Origin: Sphingomonas sp. Leaf33
GTDB lineage: Bacteria; Pseudomonadota; Alphaproteobacteria; Sphingomonadales; Sphingomonadaceae
NCBI RefSeq assembly: GCF_001421785.1
Contig: NZ_LMLB01000001.1
Location: forward strand, 269,137 to 333,136
Length of the DNA stretch: 64,000 nucleotides
Direction of reading: 5' to 3'
Shown here: one piece after another, positions 53,703 to 62,717 of the stretch
Layout: each line of letters opens with the position of its first letter
Numbering within the stretch: the stretch's first letter is position 1
Notes under the pieces: model-generated
Databases searched by the model: none
Seen by the model: the letters and a program-made list of their open reading frames with translations, nothing else
What the model was told of the DNA's origin: nothing
Translations under genes and position numbers: made by a program

Positions 53703-55324
53703 CCGCACAGACCCAGTCCCGACCCGACTCCGCCCTTGCTGCCGACTGGTGGCGCGGGGCGGCGATCTACCAGATCTATCCGCGCAGCTTCGCCGATGCG
53801 AACGGCGACGGGGTCGGCGACCTCGCCGGCATCACCGCGCACCTCGATTATGTCGCGTCGCTCGGCGTCGATGCGATCTGGCTGTCGCCCTTCTACACCT
53901 CCCCCATGGCCGATTTCGGCTATGACATCGCCAATTACTGCGACGTCGATCCCATCTTCGGCACGCTCGCCGATTTCGACGCGCTGGTCGCGCGCGCCCA
54001 CGCGCTGGGGCTGAAGGTCATCGTCGATCAGGTCTATGCCCACACGTCCGACCGGCACGCCTGGTTCGCCGAGAGCCGCAGCGACCGTCATAACCCGCGT
54101 GCTGACTGGTATGTCTGGGCCGATGCCAAGCCCGATGGCGCCCCGCCCAACAACTGGCAGTCGGTGTTCGGCGGCCCGGCGTGGACGTGGGACGCGCGGC
54201 GCGGGCAATATTACATGCACAATTTCCTGAGCAGCCAGCCGCAGCTCAACTGCCACCTGCCCGCGGTGCAGGACGCGCTGCTGGACGTCGCGCGCTTCTG
54301 GCTGAACCGCGGGGTCGACGGCTTCCGCGTCGATGCGATCAACTTTTCGATGCACGACCCCGCGCTGACCGACAATCCGCCCGCGCCGACCGGCAACGGC
54401 GTGCGCACGCGGCCGTTCGATTTCCAGCTGCACGTCCACAACCAGTCGCATCCCGACATTCCGCTGTTCCTGGAGCGGCTGCGCGACGTGCTCGACGACT
54501 ATGGCGCAACCTTTACCGTGGCCGAGGTCGGCGGTGCCGATAGCGAGCGCGAACGCAAGGCCTTCACCGCGCCGGGCCGGCTCGACAGCTCCTACGGTTT
54601 CGACTTCCTCTACGCAGGCGCGTTGACCCCGCGCGTCGTCGCCGAAGCCGTCCGCGCCTGGCCCGAGGCGCCCGGTACCGGCTGGCCGAGCTGGGCGTTC
54701 GAGAACCACGACGCCCCGCGTGCCGTCTCGCGCTGGGCCGGCGACCACGACGTCCACGCCTTTGCCGCGATGAAGATGCTGCTGCTCGCCTGCCTGCGCG
54801 GCACGATCATCCTCTATTACGGCGAGGAGCTGGGGCTGACCCAGGTCGACGTGCCGTTCGATCGGCTGCAGGACCCGGAAGCGATCGCCAACTGGCCGCT
54901 GACGCTGTCGCGCGACGGCGCGCGGACGCCGATGCCGTGGCGCGGCGATGTGCCGGGCCTGGGTTTCTCGACCGCCGACAGCTGGTTGCCGGTCGGGCCC
55001 GATCACGGCGCGCTGGCGGTCGACCGGCAGGAAGCGGATGACGCCTCACTGCTCCACCTCACCCGCCGACTGCTGAAGGTCCGTCATGAAAGCGACGCAC
55101 TGATGTTCGGCGACATGACGATCGTGACCGCGACCGACGACGTGCTCGTCTTCGAACGGCGCGCAGGCGGCGACGTGCTGCGCTGCGCCTTCAACTTTGG
55201 CACGAGGCCTGCCGATCTGACGCCGAACGACGCGGACGGGTGGCGCGTGGTGGAAAGCGTCGGCACAGTCGACGGATGGATTCTGACCGGCCCCGCGGGG
55301 CTGATCGCAAGGGAGACGAAGTGA
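53699..55324 (+). CDS. GH13 alpha-glucosidase (oligo-1,6-glucosidase type)
   Basis: 541 residues, no signal peptide, so cytoplasmic. N-terminal WWRGAAIYQIYPRSFADANG is typical of GH13 exo-alpha-glucosidases. Catalytic residues: Asp in GVDGFRVDAINF, Glu in TVAEVGGA, and NHD in AFENHDAPRAVSR. It would split imported maltose and short maltodextrins to glucose. ATG overlaps the amylase stop by 4 bp; its stop overlaps the GH97 start (TGATG). Confidence 0.95.
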   Translation: MTAQTQSRPDSALAADWWRGAAIYQIYPRSFADANGDGVGDLAGITAHLDYVASLGVDAIWLSPFYTSPMADFGYDIANYCDVDPIFGTLADFDALVARAHALGLKVIVDQVYAHTSDRHAWFAESRSDRHNPRADWYVWADAKPDGAPPNNWQSVFGGPAWTWDARRGQYYMHNFLSSQPQLNCHLPAVQDALLDVARFWLNRGVDGFRVDAINFSMHDPALTDNPPAPTGNGVRTRPFDFQLHVHNQSHPDIPLFLERLRDVLDDYGATFTVAEVGGADSERERKAFTAPGRLDSSYGFDFLYAGALTPRVVAEAVRAWPEAPGTGWPSWAFENHDAPRAVSRWAGDHDVHAFAAMKMLLLACLRGTIILYYGEELGLTQVDVPFDRLQDPEAIANWPLTLSRDGARTPMPWRGDVPGLGFSTADSWLPVGPDHGALAVDRQEADDASLLHLTRRLLKVRHESDALMFGDMTIVTATDDVLVFERRAGGDVLRCAFNFGTRPADLTPNDADGWRVVESVGTVDGWILTGPAGLIARETK

Positions 55325-57369
55325 TGACCCGGATGTTCGTGAGCCTGCTGGCGCTGGTCGCCGCGCAGCCTGCGCTGGCCGATGTGGTGGCGACGGCGTC
55401 GTCGCCCGACAAGTCGATCGCCGTGTCGGTGTCGATCGATAACGACGGCCGCGCGTCCTACGCGGTCACGCGCAAGGGCAAGGCCGTCATCGCCGACAGT
55501 GCGCTCGGCTTTCTGTTCACCGACGCGCCAAAGCTCGACCGCGCCTTTGCGCTGGTCGACGCCAAGACGTCGAAGAGCGATACGACCTGGACCCAGCCGT
55601 ATGGCGAGTGGCAGACGATCCGTGACAACCACACCGACCTGGTCGTCCGCCTGAAGGAAAAGGTGCGCGGCCAGCGCGAGATGCAGGTCACCTTCCGCAT
55701 CTTCGACAACGGCGTCGGCTTTCGCTACACGCTGCCCGACCAGCCCAACCTGCACCATGCCAACATCGCCGACGAACTGACCGAGTTCGCGATCGCAGAG
55801 GACGGCGTCGCCTGGTGGAAGCCGGCGTACGGATGGAACCGTGAGGAATATCTCTACAACGCGACGCCGATCTCGGGTGTCGGTACCGCGCAGACCGTCG
55901 CGACCTTCAAGCTGGCCAGCGGCACGCACATCGCGATCCATGAAGCCGCGCTGGTCGATTATGCGGCGATGAACCTCCAGCGGTTCGAAGGCACGAAGCT
56001 GAAGGCGAACCTGACGCCGGGTTCGGGCGCGCCGAAGGTCAGCCGCGACGCCGGCTTCTCGACGCCGTGGCGCACCATCGCGATCGCCGACGATGCGCCC
56101 GGGCTCTACTACGCCAGCCGCATGACGCTGAACCTCAACGAGCCGAACAAGCTGGGCGACGTATCCTGGATCGAGCCCGGCAAGTTCGCCGGCGTCTGGT
56201 GGAACATGATCACCGGCAAGTGGAGCTGGGCGCGGGGGCCGATTCACGGGGCGACCAACGCGAACGTCCGCCAGTATATCGACTTCGCGGCGGCAAGCGG
56301 CGTGAAGTCGGTGCTGGTCGAGGGCTGGAACGTCGGCTGGGACGGCGACTGGTTCGGCAACGGCAACGACATGAACTTCAGCCAGCCGACCGAGGATTTC
56401 GATATCAAGGCGCTGAGCGACTACGCCAGATCGAAGGGCGTCCGCCTGATCGGGCATCACGAGACGGGCGGATCGGCCAGCCATTACGACGCTCAGCTCG
56501 ACACCGCGTTCAAGTTCGCCGCGGACCATGGCGAGCGGGTCGTGAAGACCGGCTACGTCACCGACGCCGGCCAGATCGAGCGCGTCGATGCCGATGGCTC
56601 GAAGCACCGCGAATGGCACGAAGGCCAGTGGATGGTGAACCACTATCTGCGCGTCGTGCAGACGGCGGCCAAGTACAAGGTGTCGATCGACAGCCACGAG
56701 CCGGTGAAGGATACCGGGCTGCGTCGTACCTATCCGAACTGGGTATCGCGCGAAGGCGGGCGCGGCGGCGAGTACATGAGCTGGGCTGGCAAGAACCCGC
56801 CCGAGCACGAAGCCAACATGGTCTTCACGCAACTGCTGGGCGGGCCGATGGACTTCACGCCCGGCATCGTGAGCCTCAAGGGCAGCGAGAACAGCGACAT
56901 CCCCTCGACGCTCGCCAAGCAGCTGGCGAACTATGTCGTGATCTATTCACCCGTCGTCATGCTGGCCGACACGCCGGAGGCCTATGCACGCTATCCCGGC
57001 GCCTTCCAGTTCATCAAGGACGTAGCCACCGACTGGACCGATACGCGCGTCCTGAACGGCGAGGTCGGCGACTATGTGACGATCGCCCGCAAGGCGCGAG
57101 GATCGAACGACTGGTTCCTGGGTGCGGTCGGTGACGAACAGCCGCGGACGACCACGATCACGCTCGACTTCCTCGACCCCGCCAAGACCTACACCGCGCA
57201 GATCTATCGCGACGGGCCGAACGCCGATTACCGCACGCCCAACCGCCACGCGATCACGATCGAGAGCAAGCCGGTGAAGCGCGGCGACACGCTGACGCTG
57301 GCACTGGCCCCCGGCGGCGGGCAGGCGATCCGCTTCGTCGCGCCGGGCGGACGCGCGCGGCGCCGGTGA
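55324..57369 (+). CDS. GH97 family alpha-glucosidase (SusB-like)
   Basis: 681 residues with a signal peptide (MFVSLLALVAAQPALA), so periplasmic or outer-membrane. The middle catalytic barrel has KSVLVEGWNVGWDGDWFG, IGHHETGGSASHYDAQLDTA and DSHEPVKDTGLRRTYPN, then REGGRGGEYMSW. The Glu-rich set (HHETG, SHEP, REGG) is that of the inverting alpha-glucosidase branch of GH97, as in SusB, not the retaining branch. Calcium binding is expected from family. A palindromic repeat follows 14 bp after the stop. Confidence 0.95.
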   Translation: MTRMFVSLLALVAAQPALADVVATASSPDKSIAVSVSIDNDGRASYAVTRKGKAVIADSALGFLFTDAPKLDRAFALVDAKTSKSDTTWTQPYGEWQTIRDNHTDLVVRLKEKVRGQREMQVTFRIFDNGVGFRYTLPDQPNLHHANIADELTEFAIAEDGVAWWKPAYGWNREEYLYNATPISGVGTAQTVATFKLASGTHIAIHEAALVDYAAMNLQRFEGTKLKANLTPGSGAPKVSRDAGFSTPWRTIAIADDAPGLYYASRMTLNLNEPNKLGDVSWIEPGKFAGVWWNMITGKWSWARGPIHGATNANVRQYIDFAAASGVKSVLVEGWNVGWDGDWFGNGNDMNFSQPTEDFDIKALSDYARSKGVRLIGHHETGGSASHYDAQLDTAFKFAADHGERVVKTGYVTDAGQIERVDADGSKHREWHEGQWMVNHYLRVVQTAAKYKVSIDSHEPVKDTGLRRTYPNWVSREGGRGGEYMSWAGKNPPEHEANMVFTQLLGGPMDFTPGIVSLKGSENSDIPSTLAKQLANYVVIYSPVVMLADTPEAYARYPGAFQFIKDVATDWTDTRVLNGEVGDYVTIARKARGSNDWFLGAVGDEQPRTTTITLDFLDPAKTYTAQIYRDGPNADYRTPNRHAITIESKPVKRGDTLTLALAPGGGQAIRFVAPGGRARRR

Positions 57370-57383
57370 GCAACCGCTTCATT

Positions 57384-57463
57384 CCGTTCGTGCTGAGCGT
57401 GTCGAAGCACTGTCCTTTCTTCGGGCAAGAAGGACAGCCCTTCGACAGGCTCAGGGCGAACGG
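57384..57463. repeat. Dispersed palindromic repeat (short copy) inside the mal operon
   Basis: Ends CCGTTCGTGCTGAGC and CTCAGGGCGAACGG as in the other copies, but only 80 bp because the central part is shortened. It is the only break in the otherwise coupled halogenase-amylase-glucosidase-GH97 series, lying just before the second halogenase ATG. Confidence 0.9.
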
Positions 57464-57477
57464 TGTGTGGGTTCGTC

Positions 57478-58968
57478 ATGACTGAACCAGCCCCGACCAT
57501 CGTGATCCTTGGCGGCGGGACCGCGGGCTGGATGACCGCGTGCCTGATGGCACAGGCGTGGCCCGCGGCAGCGATCACGGTCATCGAAAGCCCGGACATC
57601 GGCATCGTCGGGGTGGGCGAGGGATCGACCCCGCAACTGCGCGCCTTCTTCCGCGATCTCGGCATTGCCGAGACCGACTGGATGCCGGCGTGCAGCGCGA
57701 CGTACAAGGCGGGCATACGCTTCGCCGGCTGGTCGCAGGACCCGGGCTTCGACAGCTATATCCATCCCTTCGCCAGCGACGTGGACCTGCACACCGAACC
57801 GGCATTCCACGCGGCTGCGCTCGCGCGGCGCACCGGCCACGACGTACCCGCGCATCCCGACGCGTTCTTCCTCAACAGCTGGTTGATCGAGCACCGCCGT
57901 GCCCCGCTGCCGACGGACAATTTTCCGTTCGATGCGGCCTATGGCTATCATTTCGACGCACATCTGGTCGGCGCCTATCTGCGCGACCATGCGGTCGGGC
58001 GTGGCGTCGCGCACCTGCCGCGCACCGTGACGGACGTCGTCGTCGGCGCGGATGGCGATGTTCGCCACCTTTTGTTCGACGACGGTCACACGCTGACCGC
58101 GGACCTGTTCGTCGATTGCAGCGGCTTCCGCAGCGTGATCGCGCAAGAGGCGCTGGGCGTGCCGTTCGTCTCGTTCGCGAGCAACCTGTTCAACGACCGC
58201 GCGGTGGTGATGCCCACCCCGTCCGACCCGACCGGCACCGACGTCCACACCACCGCGACCGCGCTGTCGGCGGGCTGGGCATGGGCGATCCCGCTGACCA
58301 GCCGTGTCGGCAACGGATATGTCTTTTCCAGCCGCTATCTCGACGCGCACGATGCTGAGGCCGAATTTCGCGCGCATCTCGGTGTCGGCGACGCGGGGAC
58401 CGCGCGGCATTTGACGATGAAGGTCGGCTGGGTCGCGACAAGCTGGACCGGCAACTGCCTGGCGGTCGGACTCTCGCAAGGGTTCATCGAGCCGCTGGAG
58501 GCGACGGCGCTGCATATCGTGCAGGCGACGGTCGAGGGCTTTATCGCCGCGTGGGACAGCGCGGGCTTTACGCCTGCCCGCCGCGACGAATTCAACCGCG
58601 TCATCGCGCGGCGCTATGACGGCATCCGTGACTATATCGTCGGTCACTATCGCCTGAACCGCCGCACCGACACGCCCTATTGGCGCGACGCGGCGACGAT
58701 GGATACGCTCAGCGACAGCCTGAAATCGCTGTTCACCGCGTGGTTCACCGGCCGTGATCTGGTCGAGGAAGTCGCGCGGCAGGATATCGCGAAATACTAC
58801 GCGCCGCTGTCGTGGGGCTGCCTGTTCGGCGGCTACGGCACCTATCCCGATGCCGCGCGCCTGCGGACGGGCACGAGCGTCGACACCGGCCGCATCGCGC
58901 ATTTCCTGACGGCGTGCGGCCGCAACTTTCCCGCGCATGACGCGGTCCTGGCCCTCAGGAGGGGATGA
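57478..58968 (+). CDS. Flavin-dependent tryptophan-halogenase family protein (second copy)
   Basis: 496 residues. FAD site GGGTAGWM, catalytic Lys77 (ATYKAGIRF), WxWxIP as WAWAIP at 267-272, and FIEPLEATALHIV with the conserved Glu near 338-341. It differs widely from the first copy, so the pair is not a recent duplication. The ATG at 57478 is taken; a GTG 15 bp upstream lies against the repeat. It is coupled to the MFS gene by a 4-bp overlap. Substrate unknown. Confidence 0.9.
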   Translation: MTEPAPTIVILGGGTAGWMTACLMAQAWPAAAITVIESPDIGIVGVGEGSTPQLRAFFRDLGIAETDWMPACSATYKAGIRFAGWSQDPGFDSYIHPFASDVDLHTEPAFHAAALARRTGHDVPAHPDAFFLNSWLIEHRRAPLPTDNFPFDAAYGYHFDAHLVGAYLRDHAVGRGVAHLPRTVTDVVVGADGDVRHLLFDDGHTLTADLFVDCSGFRSVIAQEALGVPFVSFASNLFNDRAVVMPTPSDPTGTDVHTTATALSAGWAWAIPLTSRVGNGYVFSSRYLDAHDAEAEFRAHLGVGDAGTARHLTMKVGWVATSWTGNCLAVGLSQGFIEPLEATALHIVQATVEGFIAAWDSAGFTPARRDEFNRVIARRYDGIRDYIVGHYRLNRRTDTPYWRDAATMDTLSDSLKSLFTAWFTGRDLVEEVARQDIAKYYAPLSWGCLFGGYGTYPDAARLRTGTSVDTGRIAHFLTACGRNFPAHDAVLALRRG

Positions 58969-60464
58969 TGACGGATATGACGGGCCGACGCCCGAAACAG
59001 GGTCTTGCCGGCCTCTGGAACATCAGCTTCGGCTTCTTCGGCATCCAGATCGGCTTTGCGCTGCAGAATGCGAACATGAGCCGCATCTTCCAGTCGCTGG
59101 GCGAAAGCCTGGACGACCTGGCGTTCCTGTGGATCGCAGCCCCCCTGACCGGCCTGATCGTCCAGCCGATCATCGGCCATTATTCCGACCGCACCTGGGG
59201 CCGGTTCGGACGGCGGCGGCCGTATTTCTTTGCCGGTGCGGTGTTTGCCGCACTCGCCTTGTTCGGGATGCCGAATGCGCCCGCGCTCTGGGCGGCGGCG
59301 GTGTTGCTGTGGATGCTCGATGCGTCGCTCAACGTGTCGATGGAGCCGTTCCGCGCCTTCGTCGGCGACATGCTCGACAAGGACCAGCACACTGCGGGCT
59401 ATGCCATCCAGACCGCGTTCATCGGTGCAGGCGCGGTCGTCGGGTCGGTCACGCCATACCTGCTCGATCATCTGGGCGTCGCCAATGTCGCAAGCGGGGG
59501 CGGGGTGCCGGACACGGTGCGCTACAGCTTCTACGCCGGCGGCGCGGCGCTGTTCGCCTCCGTTTTGTGGACGGTGCTGACGACGCGCGAATACTCGCCC
59601 GAGCAGATCGCGCGCTTCGACGGCGTCGCCGCGACGGTCGTCGACACGCCCGCCCCGCCACAATCGATCGCGGGTGCGCTGGCGTGGGTCGGCAGCGGCC
59701 TCGCCATTGCCGCGCTCGTGCTTGCGACCGGCCTTGAAAAGGAGCTGTATCTGCTCGCCGGGCTGGTCGCCGCCTATGGCGTCGCGCGCATCGTCGCCGC
59801 GCGGCTGCACGCCGCCGGCCGCCGCGACAATCTGTTGACGCACATCGTCGGCGATTTCGCAGGAATGCCGCCGATCATGAAGCGGCTGGCGCTGGTCCAG
59901 TTCTTTACCTGGTCGGCGCTGTTCATCATGTGGATCTACACGACCCCGGTGGTGGCGCAGTATGTCTTCGGATCGTCCGATCCGGCGAGCGCCGCCTACA
60001 ACGCCGGCGGCAACTGGGTCGGCATCCTGTTCGCGGCGTATAACGCGGTGGCGGCGCTTGCCGCGCTGTTCCTGTTGCGTCCGTTGGCACGCACGATCGG
60101 CAAGGTGCGGACCCACGCGCTGTGCCTGGCCATCGGCGCGCTCGGCTATCTGTCGTTCCTGTTCGTCCGCGACGCCAACCTGCTGCTGCTGAGCGAAGTC
60201 GCGATCGGCATCGCCTGGGCGTCGATTCTGGCGATGCCCTACGCCATCCTCGCCTCCAGCCTGCCGCAAGCGAAGCTCGGCATCTACATGGGGCTGTTCA
60301 ACGTCTTCATCGTCGTACCGCAGCTGCTGGTCGCGACCGTGATGGGAACGATCGTGCGGCACCTCTTCCCGACCGAGCCCGTCTGGACGATGGCGTTCGC
60401 TGCCGGGGTCATGGCGCTGGCGGCGCTGGCGACGTTGCGCGTGCGGGAGGATCAGGCGGGCTGA
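58965..60464 (+). CDS. MFS sugar permease (maltose transporter MalY-like)
   Basis: 499 residues with about 12 membrane helices. The motif HYSDRTWGRFGRRRPYFFAG is the loop 2-3 signature of the GPH/MFS disaccharide group. Would import maltose or glucose across the inner membrane, as MalY does in Caulobacter. Last gene of the operon; the ATG overlaps the halogenase stop, with GGAGG before it. Confidence 0.92.
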   Translation: MMTDMTGRRPKQGLAGLWNISFGFFGIQIGFALQNANMSRIFQSLGESLDDLAFLWIAAPLTGLIVQPIIGHYSDRTWGRFGRRRPYFFAGAVFAALALFGMPNAPALWAAAVLLWMLDASLNVSMEPFRAFVGDMLDKDQHTAGYAIQTAFIGAGAVVGSVTPYLLDHLGVANVASGGGVPDTVRYSFYAGGAALFASVLWTVLTTREYSPEQIARFDGVAATVVDTPAPPQSIAGALAWVGSGLAIAALVLATGLEKELYLLAGLVAAYGVARIVAARLHAAGRRDNLLTHIVGDFAGMPPIMKRLALVQFFTWSALFIMWIYTTPVVAQYVFGSSDPASAAYNAGGNWVGILFAAYNAVAALAALFLLRPLARTIGKVRTHALCLAIGALGYLSFLFVRDANLLLLSEVAIGIAWASILAMPYAILASSLPQAKLGIYMGLFNVFIVVPQLLVATVMGTIVRHLFPTEPVWTMAFAAGVMALAALATLRVREDQAG

Positions 60465-60575
60465 AGGGAGGCCCATCCGCGCCCGTCCGAAAATGCGGGA
60501 CTCGCATCGTGCCGGAAAGTACGTAGACTGCAGTCACGCGTACGGTGTTTCCCTTTGGCTGAAAGGCAAGCCTGC

Positions 60576-61139
60576 ATGTCTGCCATCGGTCCGTTCCGTG
60601 GACTTTCGGTCGTGTCCCTGTCGGGCAGCGCGCAGCTGACGCCGCCGCCCGGCCTGCTCGACCTGCTAGGGGCACCGTTCATCACCCATGTCGCGGTGAA
60701 GGCAGATACGGCGACGCAGCGCACCGCCACCGCAGCGCGGATCGATCGCGCGATCATCGAGGCGGACCGGCGGGTGCTGTTGGTGGCCGAAGGCGTCGGC
60801 TGCGCGGCGGCCGCGTGGTGGGCGCGACTGTCCCCGCGCGCCTATGTCGAACGGGTGGCGGGCGCCCTGCTCGTCACACCGGATCAGACCCCGGACGCCG
60901 CGGCGTTCGCCTCACCGCGATCGACCCTGCCGTTCCCCTCGCTGGTGCTCGGCGCGACCGATGCGGCGCAGCGGCTGTCGCGCGAATGGGGCGGGCGGTT
61001 GATCGACGGACCGGTCCCGGCGCGCGAACGCAGTGCCACGCGCCGGTTCCAGTCGTTGATCCTGCGCTTCACCGGCGCCATCGTCGAACACGATCGCCAG
61101 CAGGCGCTGCGTCTGCTGGACCAGATCGGCGATCGCTGA
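60576..61139 (+). CDS. Small protein, possibly a degenerate RBBP9/YdeN-like alpha/beta hydrolase
   Basis: 187 residues. The segment RRVLLVAEGVGCAAAAWWAR lines up with the nucleophile elbow of the RBBP9/YdeN group (consensus A-H-S-L-G), but the serine position is Gly and the His is Glu, so no hydrolase nucleophile is seen. The later LPFPSLVLGATDAAQRLSRE stretch matches the same fold. Function unknown. ATG 60576 is preferred over an upstream TTG. Independent promoter likely in the 111-bp gap. Confidence 0.6.
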   Translation: MSAIGPFRGLSVVSLSGSAQLTPPPGLLDLLGAPFITHVAVKADTATQRTATAARIDRAIIEADRRVLLVAEGVGCAAAAWWARLSPRAYVERVAGALLVTPDQTPDAAAFASPRSTLPFPSLVLGATDAAQRLSREWGGRLIDGPVPARERSATRRFQSLILRFTGAIVEHDRQQALRLLDQIGDR

Positions 61140-61162
61140 GCCCGCGCCGGTGCGGCGCCGGG

Positions 61163-61525
61163 TCAGGCGCCGCCGGCGACCAGCTTGGGCGTCTGCTGGT
61201 GCTGGACCACCGTCCACACCTCATGCTCGATCCGCCGATAGGTGGAACTGCAATGCGCTTCATAGGCTTCGTCGCCGCGCTTTGCCGTGACATGATAGGC
61301 GATGACGATCAGCCCTTCCTGCGGGCGCGCGATCCGGCCCTCGGCGAAGTCGGCCGACTCCCAGCGCGGGGTGTTCGACATCGCTTTCACCGCATCATCG
61401 TCCGACAGGACGTATGGCTCGGCCGGCACGACGACCAGGCAGTTGGCATCCATCTTCTCGTGGTAATTGTCCGCGTCGCCGGTCCACAGGCTTTCCTCGA
61501 ACGCCCATACCCGATCGTCTTCCAT
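61163..61525 (-). CDS. NTF2-like / DUF4440-type small protein
   Basis: 120 residues with a cone-shaped NTF2-like pattern: helix (VWAFEESLWTGDADNYHEKM), then sheet with VIAYHVTAKRGDEAYEAHCS and STYRRIEHEVWTVVQHQQTP. Such proteins range from enzymes to ligand-binding proteins; no active site is clear. Divergent from the aldolase gene by 119 bp. Confidence 0.8.
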   Translation of the reverse strand: MEDDRVWAFEESLWTGDADNYHEKMDANCLVVVPAEPYVLSDDDAVKAMSNTPRWESADFAEGRIARPQEGLIVIAYHVTAKRGDEAYEAHCSSTYRRIEHEVWTVVQHQQTPKLVAGGA

Positions 61526-61644
61526 CGTCCGTCTCCCTGCACGTGAACCCGTCCAAGCGGCTGGGATGACACGATGTTCCGGCGCGATTGCGGACGCTGC
61601 GACCTGCGCTTATCGTGTCATCAAACAAGATCAGGAGAGAGCCG

Positions 61645-62427
61645 ATGGCGACGCTTGCCCGCGAAACGGAGACGATGGCGCGTGATGGAATGGTTCCGGG
61701 CGAATGGGAGGCGCGGGTCGATCTCGCCGCCGCCTATCGCCTGGTCGCGCTGTACGGCTGGGACGACCTGATCTTCACCCATCTGTCGGTCCGCGTGCCC
61801 GGCCCCGAGCATCATTTCCTGATCAACCCGTACACCATGATGTTCGAGGAGATCACGGCATCGTCGCTGGTGAAGATCGACGTCGAGGGCAAGCCGGTCG
61901 GCGCGTCGTCCAATCCGGTCAATCCGGCAGGCTTCGTCATCCACTCCGCGATCCACATGGCGCGAGAGGATGCCGCCGCCGTCATGCACTTGCACACGCC
62001 CGATGGGCAGGCGGTGTCGGCGATGGAGTTCGGGCTGCTGCCGCACACCCAGACCTCGATGATCGCCGGCGGCGACGTGGCGTACCACGACTATGAAGGC
62101 ATCGCGACCGACCTGGAGGAGCGCGAGCGGCTGGTCGCCGATCTCGGCCACAAGAACGCGATGATCCTGCGCAACCACGGGACGCTGGCGGTCGGCGATT
62201 CGGTCGCGTCCTGTTTCCTGCGGCTCTATTTCCTGGAGCGGGCGTGCGAGGCGCAGGTGAAGATGCTGTCGGCGGGGCGCGAGAACCTGAACACGCCGCC
62301 GCAGGGTACGCCGGAAAAGGTCGCGGGTCAGTCGGCTCCGGCCGGCCTCGGTATGCTGGCGAAGGCGCTCGCATGGCCGGCGCTGCTCAGAAAGCTCGAC
62401 CGGATCGATGCGAGCTTCCGGGACTGA
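61645..62427 (+). CDS. Class II aldolase/adducin family protein
   Basis: 260 residues. Zinc ligand histidines lie in HSAIHMAR, VMHLHTPDG and NHGTLAVGD, in the FucA/RhaD/adducin order. LTDLIFTHLSVRVPG-type N-terminus (here DDLIFTHLSVRVPG) is typical. Exact sugar or acid substrate is unknown. ATG 61645 follows AGGAGAGA. Confidence 0.9.
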   Translation: MATLARETETMARDGMVPGEWEARVDLAAAYRLVALYGWDDLIFTHLSVRVPGPEHHFLINPYTMMFEEITASSLVKIDVEGKPVGASSNPVNPAGFVIHSAIHMAREDAAAVMHLHTPDGQAVSAMEFGLLPHTQTSMIAGGDVAYHDYEGIATDLEERERLVADLGHKNAMILRNHGTLAVGDSVASCFLRLYFLERACEAQVKMLSAGRENLNTPPQGTPEKVAGQSAPAGLGMLAKALAWPALLRKLDRIDASFRD

Positions 62428-62444
62428 GTCTTTTCGACAGAAAA

Positions 62445-62711
62445 TTACTGCCGTCGCCCGCGCCCCTTGGTCATCGGGTCGGGCTTCCTGGGCTTCACCC
62501 AGCCTTCGGGCGGCGAGTAGCGGGCCTGGCTGGTGCCGAGGCCCATCGCACCCGGTTGCTGGCGCGTCAGGCCGCTGGTGTCGGCGTCCGGCGCATCGCC
62601 GCCGCCGCGCAGCAGGCTGATCTCGTCGCGCAGGGCCCGCGCCCTCTCGAAATCGAGCGCGGCGGCGGCAGCGTCCATACGGGCCTGAAGGTCGGCGAGG
62701 CGGTCGGTCAT
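62445..62711 (-). CDS. UVR (UvrB/UvrC) motif-containing small protein
   Basis: 88 residues: a UVR motif at residues ~5-37 (LQARMDAAAAALDFERARAL), followed by a basic, disordered tail (PPEGWVKPRKPDPMTKGRGR). UVR motifs mediate protein contacts as in UvrB-UvrC, but the stand-alone form has unknown function. It lies between the aldolase gene and the serine hydrolase. Confidence 0.85.
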   Translation of the reverse strand: MTDRLADLQARMDAAAAALDFERARALRDEISLLRGGGDAPDADTSGLTRQQPGAMGLGTSQARYSPPEGWVKPRKPDPMTKGRGRRQ

Positions 62712-62717
62712 GGCGGA

